DNA of 54,540 nt. It comes from Desulfovibrionales bacterium (lineage in GTDB: Bacteria > Desulfobacterota > Desulfovibrionia > Desulfovibrionales > Desulfonatronaceae). The position numbers and the translations under genes are program-made. Below, in pieces: positions 46,191 through 54,197 of this stretch (the first letter of the stretch is position 1; every line of letters begins with the position of its first letter). The notes under the pieces were generated by a model that was given only the letters and a program-made list of their open reading frames with translations, was not told where the DNA came from and ran no database searches. Location of the stretch: the NCBI GenBank assembly GCA_007693505.1, contig REDL01000067.1, positions 1 through 54,540 of the forward strand. The letters are read 5' to 3'.

Positions 46191-46324
46191 GAAAGAGTGA
46201 AACTGCCAGTTTTGGTGTTCGTGTAGCAACCCACTGCAGAATTGCTGAACCGGAAGACCTGAACACCGAAGCCGTGCGCCTTGCCGCGACGATCAAGAAG
46301 AACTTCGAGGAGCTGGGGATATGA
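46187..46324 (+). CDS. Small ORF ending in the HsdM tail peptide (1)
   Basis: A 45-codon frame starts with ATG in the stop of DUF1016 (ATGA) and ends with TGA inside the ATG of the AlbA_2 gene (ATGA again). Its last 25 residues (NTEAVRLAATIKKNFEELGI) equal the end of HsdM. The first 20 residues are not recognised. The exact frame retention and double overlap suggest it is translated at least as a coupling device; a separate function is not shown. Confidence 0.5.
   Translation: MRKSETASFGVRVATHCRIAEPEDLNTEAVRLAATIKKNFEELGI
46252..46324 (+). repeat. HsdM tail repeat, copy 2 (before AlbA_2 gene)
   Basis: 72 of 73 bases match copy 1 (one C/T difference). It ends in the ATGA overlap with the AlbA_2 gene. 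Confidence 0.9.
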
Positions 46325-47793
46325 GTATTGCCGAGCTGCTTAAGGCCGACGAGGGCAAGACCCTGGAGTTCAAGCAGGATCTTTCTTCTCCCAAAAACCT
46401 GCTCAAGACCCTGGTGGCCTTTGCCAATACCTCGGGCGGCAAAATCGTCATCGGCGTGACGGACACGAGTCGCGAGGTGGTGGGAGTGGACAATCCACTG
46501 GATGAGGAGGAGCGGCTCTGCAATCTGATCGCGGACTCCATCAGCCCCCGCCTTGTGCCCAATATCGAGATGACCACGGTTGAGGGCAAGACCCTGCTCG
46601 TGATCGAAGTTTTTCTCAGCAACTCCCGCCCGCACTATCTTCGCTCCGCTGGACCGGAAACCGGGGTCTACGTCCGGCTTGGCTCCAGCAACCGCCAGGC
46701 CGACCGCGAGCTGATCGCCGAGCTGCGCCGCTCAGTGGAGGGCGTTTCCTTCGACGCCCTGCCCATGCCGGAATTGACCCCTGCTGATCTGGATCACGAA
46801 GCACTGCAAGCAGCCTTTGGACCGAGCCGGAAGCTGGATGACCAAGCCCTGCTGACGCTGAAACTGCTGACCCGCCATCAAAACAGGCTGGTGCCCACAA
46901 AAGGGGGGATCCTGCTTTTTGGCCGACAGCGGACACAGCATTTCTCCGATGCCTGGATTCAGTGTGGCCGTTTCTATGGCACCGAAAAAATAGATATTTA
47001 CGACCATATTGAGATTGACCTCCCCCTGTCCAGGGCTGTTGACGAGGTTTTGCTGTTTCTCAAAAAACACGCCTACCGCGGGGCCGATCTCTCCGAAGTG
47101 CGCCGCAAGGACGTCTGGAGCATTCCCCTGGGGATTTTGCGCGAAGTGATCATCAACGCCCTGGTTCACAGCGACTACTCGCAACGGGGCGCTCCCATCC
47201 GGGTGGTCTTTCTGGATGACCGCATCGAGGTCGAAAGCATGGGCATTCTCCTGCCCGGCATGACCATCGAAGAAATGAAGCAAGGCACCTCCCGGATACG
47301 CAACCCAGTCATTGCCCGCGTTTTCAAGGAACTCCAACTAATCGAACAATGGGGCACCGGCGTACGCCGCATATTCGCGGAAGCCCGGGAAATGGGGCTA
47401 CCGGAACCCAAAATTGAAGAAATCGCCCTGCGCCTGCGCTTCACCGTCTATCTGGCGGAGTCGCATCGCATACATGCAAAGGCGGATGAACAAGTTGAAG
47501 CGCAAGCCAGGGACAAGTCGGGGCTAGAGTCGGGGCTAGAGTCGGGGCTAGAGTCGGGGCTAGAGTCGCTGGCAGAAAGGGTGATGATCTGTTTGAATGA
47601 CGCGACCATGTCAAAATCACAGTTGGCGAAATCCCTCGGGCACTCAAGCATATCAAGTAAACTGAACCTCCGGGTGAATGAGTTGCTCGACCAAGGTTTC
47701 ATTGAGCGCACCATCCCCAACAAACCCAATAGCCGCCTGCAAAAATACCGGCTGACTGAGAAGGGGAGCAGGGCTTTGGAGATGGGAACGTAA
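46321..47793 (+). CDS. AlbA_2 (Schlafen-like) domain protein 1
   Basis: The 490-residue protein starts MSIAELLKADEGKTLEFKQD and carries VAFANTSGGKIVIGVTD, the AlbA_2 pattern (N-terminal 130 residues). The middle part (LREVIINALVHSDYSQRGAP, ESMGILLPGMTIEEM, GTGVRRIF) is the RecG-like/ATP-binding C-terminal region common in this group. A winged-helix end follows (LNDATMSKSQLAKSLGHSS). Between them a linker contains four units of GLES encoded by a perfect 12-bp tandem repeat. Such proteins are frequent accessory genes in type I loci; function is unsettled (transcription regulation, RNA or DNA binding). It overlaps the preceding small ORF by four bases. Confidence 0.88.
   Translation: MSIAELLKADEGKTLEFKQDLSSPKNLLKTLVAFANTSGGKIVIGVTDTSREVVGVDNPLDEEERLCNLIADSISPRLVPNIEMTTVEGKTLLVIEVFLSNSRPHYLRSAGPETGVYVRLGSSNRQADRELIAELRRSVEGVSFDALPMPELTPADLDHEALQAAFGPSRKLDDQALLTLKLLTRHQNRLVPTKGGILLFGRQRTQHFSDAWIQCGRFYGTEKIDIYDHIEIDLPLSRAVDEVLLFLKKHAYRGADLSEVRRKDVWSIPLGILREVIINALVHSDYSQRGAPIRVVFLDDRIEVESMGILLPGMTIEEMKQGTSRIRNPVIARVFKELQLIEQWGTGVRRIFAEAREMGLPEPKIEEIALRLRFTVYLAESHRIHAKADEQVEAQARDKSGLESGLESGLESGLESLAERVMICLNDATMSKSQLAKSLGHSSISSKLNLRVNELLDQGFIERTIPNKPNSRLQKYRLTEKGSRALEMGT
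47521..47568 (+). repeat. 12-bp tandem repeat, four units, in AlbA_2 gene 1
   Basis: GGGCTAGAGTCG occurs four times without change, encoding GLES units. The length is a multiple of three, so loss or gain changes linker length but not the frame. Confidence 0.95.
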
Positions 47794-47835
47794 TGCAACC
47801 CCTGGAAACACCGCGCCGGCGTTCCATTCGATTAT

Positions 47836-47861
47836 AAGGGCGACCGGCCGGTCGCCCTTAC
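47836..47861. repeat. Palindromic element upstream of hsdS
   Basis: AAGGGCGACCGGCCGGTCGC then CCTTAC, the same ACCGGCCGGT core as the two elements in hsdM, here in a non-coding spacer. It may stop or stabilise the upstream transcript. Confidence 0.8.
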
Positions 47862-47930
47862 GGCGGATCGCCTGAACCAGGGTAATGAGGATTCCGAATG
47901 GTCAAACATTGTGTGACGCATAGGCAGGTC

Positions 47931-48020
47931 ATGAACAAAACAACATTCGACAACCTGAATACCGAAGCCGTGCGCCTCACGGCGACGATCAAGAACAATT
48001 TCGAGGAGCTGGGGGCATGA
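47931..48020 (+). CDS. Small ORF ending in the HsdM tail peptide (2)
   Basis: A 29-codon frame, ATG at 47931, reads NTEAVRLTATIKNNFEELGA at its end, the HsdM tail with a few changes. Its stop overlaps the hsdS start (ATGA). No clear ribosome site precedes it (GCAGGTC). Probably a remnant of the original hsdM end retained to couple translation into hsdS. Confidence 0.45.
   Translation: MNKTTFDNLNTEAVRLTATIKNNFEELGA
47948..48020 (+). repeat. HsdM tail repeat, copy 3 (before hsdS)
   Basis: About 62-64 of 73 bases match copy 1, and several differences are synonymous or conservative. It is the most diverged copy and ends at the hsdS start. Confidence 0.88.
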
Positions 48021-49162
48021 GCACTTCCACTCTCAGCGCAGTCATTGAAGAATGGGGAGGACTGATTCAGACTGGCCCTTTCGGTTCTCAGCTACACCAA
48101 TACGATTACACTGACGAAGGTATCCCAGTGGTTATGCCCAAAGATATTCGGAATGGACGAGTCGATGTAAGCGAGATAGCGCGAATCCCTGAAAGCAAAG
48201 CCACCCAGCTTGCACGCCATTTCTTGAAGACTGGATCGGTGGTTTTCCCACGCCGAGGAGAAATCAGCAAATGTGCCCATATTGACGAAGAACAGACTGG
48301 TTTTCTTTGTGGAACAGGATGCATCAAAATTGAGACTCCTGAGGATAAATTACGTTCAAAATTTCTTTTCTACTACCTGGGACTCCGGCAGAGCGTTGAA
48401 TGGCTTGAGCGTAACGCCGTTGGTACGACAATGCTTAACCTCAACACCAAGATTCTTGGTGGTTTGAAGATTCCTCTACTGCCCCCCAAAAAGCAAGACG
48501 AAATCGTCCATACCCTCTCCACCTACGACAACCTCATCGAAAACAACCGCCGCCGGATTCAGTTGCTGGAGCAGGCTGCACGGATGCTCTACAAGGAATG
48601 GTTCGTTCATCTTCGTTTTCCCGGTCACGAGCACCTCAAGATTGTGGATGGAGTGCCGGAGGGATGGGAGAGGAAGCCGTTGGGGGAAATCGCCCCCTTC
48701 AAATATGGCAAAGCCCTGAAGAACGACGACCGCGTTCCTGGGTCGTTTCCGGTTTACGGATCAAGCGGGATTGTTGGCACCCATATAAAGGCCTTCGTAT
48801 CCGCTCCCACCATCATCGTTGGCCGAAAGGGCAATGTTGGCAGCGTGTACTGGTCGCCGGACGATTGTCACCCCATTGATACGGTGTACTACATCGACTC
48901 AGAGCAGTGCTCTCTCTACCTCTTCTACGCCCTGCAGCAGATGACCTTCATCAGCACGGATGTTGCCGTCCCCGGATTGAATCGCGATTTTGCCCATAGT
49001 CGCTCGATGCTGGTCGCGGATCAGAAGATTCTGCGATTGTTCGAGGATACGGTGTCGCCGCTGCACCAGCAGATGGAATTGTTGAAGCGGCAGAATACCG
49101 CACTCGCCAAAGCCCGCGACATCCTCCTCCCCAAACTGATGAATGGGGAGGTAGCGGTATGA
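48017..49162 (+). CDS. hsdS: Type I restriction-modification specificity subunit HsdS
   Basis: HsdS binds the bipartite target DNA. The 381-residue protein has two target-recognition domains: the first from about residue 10 (GGLIQTGPFGSQLHQYDYTD; GIPVVMPKDI), ending at LKIPLLPPKKQDEIV, and the second from VPEGWERKPLGEIAPFKYGK to the C-terminal helix (LHQQMELLKRQNTALAKARD, LLPKLMNGEVAV). Each is followed by a conserved spacer helix. ATG overlaps the small ORF upstream and the stop overlaps AlbA_2 gene 2, so a tight translational chain is kept. Confidence 0.93.
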   Translation: MSTSTLSAVIEEWGGLIQTGPFGSQLHQYDYTDEGIPVVMPKDIRNGRVDVSEIARIPESKATQLARHFLKTGSVVFPRRGEISKCAHIDEEQTGFLCGTGCIKIETPEDKLRSKFLFYYLGLRQSVEWLERNAVGTTMLNLNTKILGGLKIPLLPPKKQDEIVHTLSTYDNLIENNRRRIQLLEQAARMLYKEWFVHLRFPGHEHLKIVDGVPEGWERKPLGEIAPFKYGKALKNDDRVPGSFPVYGSSGIVGTHIKAFVSAPTIIVGRKGNVGSVYWSPDDCHPIDTVYYIDSEQCSLYLFYALQQMTFISTDVAVPGLNRDFAHSRSMLVADQKILRLFEDTVSPLHQQMELLKRQNTALAKARDILLPKLMNGEVAV

Positions 49163-50793
49163 GCCATGAGGACCAGCATACAGACCGCAAGTCGCTCAGG
49201 GTCGTTACCGGCAAGAATCCAGCCTGGCAGGAGATTGCCAAGGACTGCGTGTGCTTTGCCAACGGCAGCGGCGGCAGGTTGTTGATCGGCATCGAGGAAG
49301 GCGAGGTTGAGCCTCCACAAGGTCAGCGCATTGCCCCCACCTTGCCGGAAAAAATTCAAAAACGGGTTGGAGAATTGACCGTGAATGTTCAGGTGTTGCC
49401 AATCCCGCAGCGTTCCGAAAACGGCGGGGAATACCTTGAACTCATCATTCATCGTTCCCTTGGCGTCGCCTCGACCAGCGATGGCCGCTACTACCTGCGG
49501 GTTGGCGATTCCTGCCAACCCGTGCTGGGTGATGATGTCTTGCGGCTGGCCAACGAACGGCCAGGACGCCCTTGGGAGACAATGGACAGCTTTGTTTCCC
49601 ACAAAGAACTGGATTCCGAAAAAGTGGAGGCTTTTGCCTCGGCCATTCTGACCTCGAATCGCGTCAAAGAGTCGGTCAAGGAAAAAAGCGCCGATGAACT
49701 ACTGTGCCATTATGGCCTTTCTCTGGAGACCAATCTGACCAACCTCGGCGTCCTTCTGCTGGGAACGGCTGCACAGCGCCGCAATCTTGGAACAGCGCCG
49801 GTAGTGCAGGCCATCAAGTATGACGAACTGAACAACAAGATCAACAAATGGGTGTGGGACGATCATGCACTGTCGCCGATTGAGCTGATAGATGCCATCT
49901 GGCGCGAAATCCCTGATTTTCGTGAATCCTACGAGGTTGCGGAAGGATTGTATCGACGCAACGTGCCCGCCTACGATGAAAAAGTGGTGCGGGAGCTGCT
50001 GGTCAACGCCCTGGTCCATCGGCCCTACACCCAGCGTGGCGATATCTTTATCAACCTCTATCCGGAGCATTTGGAGGTAATCAATCCGGGACGTTTGCCC
50101 CTGGGGGTGACGCCGCGCAACATTCTTCATGCCAGTCGCCGCCGCAACGACGAATTGGCCAGGGTTTTTCACGATCTTGGCTTGATGGAGCGAGAAGGGA
50201 GCGGATACGATCTGATCTGCGACCGCCTTCTTTCTCAAGGCCGGGCCATGCCTCTCCTGGAGGAAGGGGCAGACTGGGTCAAGGTGACCATTCAAAGGCG
50301 AATCCTGAAACCTGAAGTGATGAAAATGCTGACCGCCGTGGATGCACGATATCGTTTGACCCAGCGCGAGCGCATTACTTTGGGCGTCCTGGCGCTCAGC
50401 GAAGGCATGACGGCAAACGAACTGGCTGCAAGTTTGGAACTTGGCAGTACTGATGCGTTAAAGCCTTGGCTTGGACGTTTGCAACGGCTTGAAATTGTGA
50501 ATCAAACAGGCAGAACCAAAGGCACTCGATATTTTGTGGCACCTGGCCTTTTACGGCGGCTTGAATTTCCCTCGCAAACCAGCCTCGCCCGAATTGAGCC
50601 GCACCGCCTGGAAGCGTTGGTCCTGGAAGATCTCAATCGTTATCCAGGATCGGCGATCGGGGAAATCCATCATCGGATCGGAGAGGAGATTAAACGACGG
50701 CAGGTGAAATCAGCTCTGGATCGGCTGCGGGCCAAGGGAAATGTTGAACATAGAGGAGATAACCGCGGCAGAAGATATTGGGCAGTTGGATAA
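49159..50793 (+). CDS. AlbA_2 (Schlafen-like) domain protein 2
   Basis: The 544-residue protein has an AlbA_2 domain near the N-terminus (WQEIAKDCVCFANGSGGRLL, then IGIEEG), a central ATP-binding-like part (VRELLVNALVHRPYTQRGDI, PEHLEVINPGRLPLGVTPRN, EREGSGYDLICDRLL) and two winged-helix units at the end (ALSEGMTANELAASLELGST; AIGEIHHRIGEEIKRRQVKS). It is related in architecture to AlbA_2 protein 1 but is clearly diverged. It overlaps hsdS by four bases. The role in the type I locus is unknown; regulation of restriction or an added defence activity are both possible. Confidence 0.88.
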   Translation: MSHEDQHTDRKSLRVVTGKNPAWQEIAKDCVCFANGSGGRLLIGIEEGEVEPPQGQRIAPTLPEKIQKRVGELTVNVQVLPIPQRSENGGEYLELIIHRSLGVASTSDGRYYLRVGDSCQPVLGDDVLRLANERPGRPWETMDSFVSHKELDSEKVEAFASAILTSNRVKESVKEKSADELLCHYGLSLETNLTNLGVLLLGTAAQRRNLGTAPVVQAIKYDELNNKINKWVWDDHALSPIELIDAIWREIPDFRESYEVAEGLYRRNVPAYDEKVVRELLVNALVHRPYTQRGDIFINLYPEHLEVINPGRLPLGVTPRNILHASRRRNDELARVFHDLGLMEREGSGYDLICDRLLSQGRAMPLLEEGADWVKVTIQRRILKPEVMKMLTAVDARYRLTQRERITLGVLALSEGMTANELAASLELGSTDALKPWLGRLQRLEIVNQTGRTKGTRYFVAPGLLRRLEFPSQTSLARIEPHRLEALVLEDLNRYPGSAIGEIHHRIGEEIKRRQVKSALDRLRAKGNVEHRGDNRGRRYWAVG

Positions 50794-50957
50794 AAGTATC
50801 GACATAAAATCCCCCAAATCGTGCATAATACAATTGCCCGAATCGACCACAAACAACCATTTGTTATGAAAAACAAATGGTTATGCTTCGCCAAATCAAT
50901 GCCGGCAATGTTGATAAGTGTCGATATCCCCCAGGCTTTTGTGAAAAGGATTGATTG

Positions 50958-53900
50958 ATGAGCTACACTGAAGACACCCTGGTCCAGCAGACCACGGCCG
51001 AGTTCATGGAGCAGGAATTGGGCTGGGAGTCGGTGTACGCCTACAACAACGAGGATTTTGGACCGAACAGTCTGCTGGGCCGGGAATCGGACCGCGAGGT
51101 CGTGCTGACCCGCACGCTGCGAGCCAAGCTGGTGGAGCTGAATCCAGGTTTGCCGGACGTTGCCTATGACGAGGCCGTGCGCCAGATCACGACCACCAGC
51201 GCGGCGCAATCACTCCTGGCAACGAACCGTGAGAAGTACAACCTGCTCCGCGACGGGGTGCAGGTGGGGTTTCGCAATGCCAAGGGCGAATTGGAACGCC
51301 GGCGGTTGCGCCTGTTCGACTTCAATGAGCCCTTGAATAACGACTTTCTCTGCGTACGCGAACTGTGGGTGCGCGGGGACCTGTATCGCCGCCGGGCCGA
51401 TATCGTGGGCTTCGTGAACGGCCTGCCCCTGCTCTTCATGGAGTGCAAGAACGTCTACAAGGATCTGCAAACCGCCTACGAGCGCAACTACAAGGACTAC
51501 CTGGACACCATCCCGCACCTGTTCCACCACAATGCCCTGATCGTGCTGGGCAACGGCATTGAGGCCAAACTGGGCTCCCTGGGCAGTCCGTACAAATTTT
51601 TTCACGACTGGAAGCGACTGGAAGAGGACGAGCCGGGCGTCGTGGACATGGCGACCCTGCTCAAAGGTGTTTGCGCCAAGGCCAATTTCATGGACCTGGT
51701 GGAAAACTTCATTCTTTTCGATGAATCCGTGGGCCAAGCCAGGAAAATTCTGGCCCGCAACCACCAGTTCCTGGGCGTCAACCGGGCCGTTCAGGCGGTC
51801 CGCGACCGCGAAGCCCGAAGTGGAAAGCTAGGGGTGTTCTGGCACACCCAGGGCGCGGGCAAGAGTTATTCCATGGTCTTTTTCACCCGCAAGGTGCACC
51901 GCAAGCTGGGCGGCAATTTCACCTTCCTGGTTTTGACCGACCGTGAAGACCTGGACACGCAAATCTACAAGACCTTTGCCGGATGCGGCGTGGTGGACAG
52001 CGACCGTGATCCCTGCCGGGCTTCCAGCGGAGAGAACCTCAGCCAACTGCTGGGTCAGCACAAGTCCCATATTTTTTCGTTGATCCAGAAATTCCACAAG
52101 GATGTCACCCCGGAAGAGGGGTACACCTTACGTGACGATATCATCGTGATCACGGACGAGGCCCACCGGACCCAGTACGGCACCCTGGCCCTGAACATGC
52201 GCAATGCCCTGCCCAATGCCAGCTACATCGGATTCACCGGCACGCCCCTGTTCACGGACGACGAGATCACGCGGCGCGTGTTCGGCGATTATGTCTCGAC
52301 CTACGACTTTCAACGGGCCCTGGAGGATCAGGCCACGGTCCCGCTGTACTACGACGCCCGGGGAGACAAGCTGGGCGTGGCTGTCAACGACCTGAACGAA
52401 CGGATCGCCGCGAAACTGGAAGAGCTGGAAATTGACGACATTGATGTGCAGCAGCGCCTGGAACAGGAACTGAAGCGGGACTACCACATCATCACGCATG
52501 GAGATCGGCTCAACCAGGTGGCCCGGGATTTCGTGCTCCATTATTCCTCGGCCTGGGAATCCGGCAAGGCCATGTTCGTCTGCATCGACAAGATCACCTG
52601 CGTCAGAATGCACAAACTGATCGGATTCTACTGGGATCAACGCATTCGTGAGCTGGAAAAGGAACTGTCTTCAGCCGTGGACGTTCAGGATGAACAGTAC
52701 CGGCTCCGCCAGATCGAGTGGATGCGTCAGACGCGCATGGCCGTTGTGGTCAGTGAAGAACAGGGCGAAGTGGAGAAGTTTAGAAAATGGGATTTGGACA
52801 TCAAGCCGCACCGCCAACTGATCAAGGAGGGCATGGACCTGCCTGAGTCCATGCGCAGCCTGCCCCAGTACAGGAATATGCAACGGCTGGCCCTGGACGA
52901 CGCCTTCAAGGTGCCGGAACATCCTTTCCGGATCGCCATTGTCTGCGCCATGTGGCTGACCGGCTTCGACGTGCCCTGCCTCTCCACCCTGTACCTGGAA
53001 AAGCCGCTCAAGGCGCACACCCTGATGCAGGCCATTGCCCGGGCCAACCGCGTTCACGAGGGCAAGAACAACGGCATGATCGTGGACTACTGCGGCATCC
53101 TGAAGAGCCTGCGCAAGGCTTTGGCCACATTTGCCGGGAAAGGTGACGGTGGGAGCGACACGGGCGGGGAGACCAACCCGACCAGGCCGGGTGAGGAATT
53201 GCTGGCTGATTTGGCCGAGGCCATTGCCTTTGTGCGGGCGTTTCTCGCTGAACGGGGAGCCTCTCTGGACGATATCATCACGAAGAGAGGTTTTGAGCGA
53301 AACGCGGCCATTTTGGCGGCCAAGGAGGCGGTCAACGAAAACGACGAGACCCGCAAGCATTTCGAGGTCACCTGCCGGGCCGTGTTCGCGAAATTCAAGG
53401 CCTGCATCAACGAGAAAGGGGTGAATGCCCACCGGGCGGAACGTGATGCGATCAATGTGATCTACAATAGCCTCCAGGAAGACCGCGAAGAGGCCGATAT
53501 CACGGATATCATCCGGAAATTGTACGAGGTTGTGGACAAGGCCATCAAGTTGCAGCCGATTCCCGCGACAGAAAACACTGAAGCCTATGATATCAGTAAA
53601 ATCGACTTTGACCGGCTGCGGAGGGAATTTAAACGTGTTCGGGCCAAGCGGTCCACGGTTCAGAGCTTGAAAGCAGTCATCGAGCGCCGTCTCGAACGTC
53701 TGCTCCAGCAAAATCCGCTGCGCACGGATTTCCAGAAACGCTACGAAGAAATCGTTGCCGACTACAACCGGGAAAAAGATCGAGTGACCATTGAGCAAAC
53801 TTTCGAAGAGCTGATGCGGATTATTCGGGATATCGACGATGAAGGAAGCCGGGCTTTGCGCGAAGGCCTGGATGAAGAGTCACTGGCCCTGTTCGATCTG

Positions 53901-54197
53901 TTGCGCAAACCGGAGCTTTCCGCCCAGGAGATCAAACGGATCAAGGCCGTGGCCGTGGAACTCCTACAAACCGTCAAGAACAGGATCAGCGAAATCGAAG
54001 AATGGGAAAGCCGGGAAGCGACCAGGGACAATATCCGCCTGACGATCCGGGATTTTCTGTGGAGCGATGTCACCGGCCTGCCGGCTGACTTCTATTCCGA
54101 GGGCGACGTGCTCGCCCGGGCCGATGAGGTCTACCGCCATGTGTATCGTGTCTATCCGACCCTGCCCTCGCCGTACTATGAAGTACGAGCGGCTTGA
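50958..54197 (+). CDS. hsdR: Type I restriction endonuclease subunit HsdR
   Basis: HsdR translocates DNA and cuts it far from the recognition site. The N-terminal nuclease core is seen in RRADIVGFVNGLPLLFMECK (D...ECK). Walker A HTQGAGKS is at about residue 296 and DEAH at 400; GFTGTPLF and further SF2 helicase motifs (IARANRVHEGKNNG) follow. The C-terminal coiled region would contact the methylase. ATG at 50958 is preferred over TTG one codon earlier; AAAGGA lies upstream. It is separated from AlbA_2 gene 2 by about 160 bp and may have its own promoter. Length 1,079 residues, normal for the family; no disruption seen. Confidence 0.95.
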   Translation: MSYTEDTLVQQTTAEFMEQELGWESVYAYNNEDFGPNSLLGRESDREVVLTRTLRAKLVELNPGLPDVAYDEAVRQITTTSAAQSLLATNREKYNLLRDGVQVGFRNAKGELERRRLRLFDFNEPLNNDFLCVRELWVRGDLYRRRADIVGFVNGLPLLFMECKNVYKDLQTAYERNYKDYLDTIPHLFHHNALIVLGNGIEAKLGSLGSPYKFFHDWKRLEEDEPGVVDMATLLKGVCAKANFMDLVENFILFDESVGQARKILARNHQFLGVNRAVQAVRDREARSGKLGVFWHTQGAGKSYSMVFFTRKVHRKLGGNFTFLVLTDREDLDTQIYKTFAGCGVVDSDRDPCRASSGENLSQLLGQHKSHIFSLIQKFHKDVTPEEGYTLRDDIIVITDEAHRTQYGTLALNMRNALPNASYIGFTGTPLFTDDEITRRVFGDYVSTYDFQRALEDQATVPLYYDARGDKLGVAVNDLNERIAAKLEELEIDDIDVQQRLEQELKRDYHIITHGDRLNQVARDFVLHYSSAWESGKAMFVCIDKITCVRMHKLIGFYWDQRIRELEKELSSAVDVQDEQYRLRQIEWMRQTRMAVVVSEEQGEVEKFRKWDLDIKPHRQLIKEGMDLPESMRSLPQYRNMQRLALDDAFKVPEHPFRIAIVCAMWLTGFDVPCLSTLYLEKPLKAHTLMQAIARANRVHEGKNNGMIVDYCGILKSLRKALATFAGKGDGGSDTGGETNPTRPGEELLADLAEAIAFVRAFLAERGASLDDIITKRGFERNAAILAAKEAVNENDETRKHFEVTCRAVFAKFKACINEKGVNAHRAERDAINVIYNSLQEDREEADITDIIRKLYEVVDKAIKLQPIPATENTEAYDISKIDFDRLRREFKRVRAKRSTVQSLKAVIERRLERLLQQNPLRTDFQKRYEEIVADYNREKDRVTIEQTFEELMRIIRDIDDEGSRALREGLDEESLALFDLLRKPELSAQEIKRIKAVAVELLQTVKNRISEIEEWESREATRDNIRLTIRDFLWSDVTGLPADFYSEGDVLARADEVYRHVYRVYPTLPSPYYEVRAA

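Noticed and set aside
47521-47568. Regular repeats that might suggest a CRISPR array
   Set aside because: The units are contiguous, 12 bp, without spacers, and lie in frame inside a gene.
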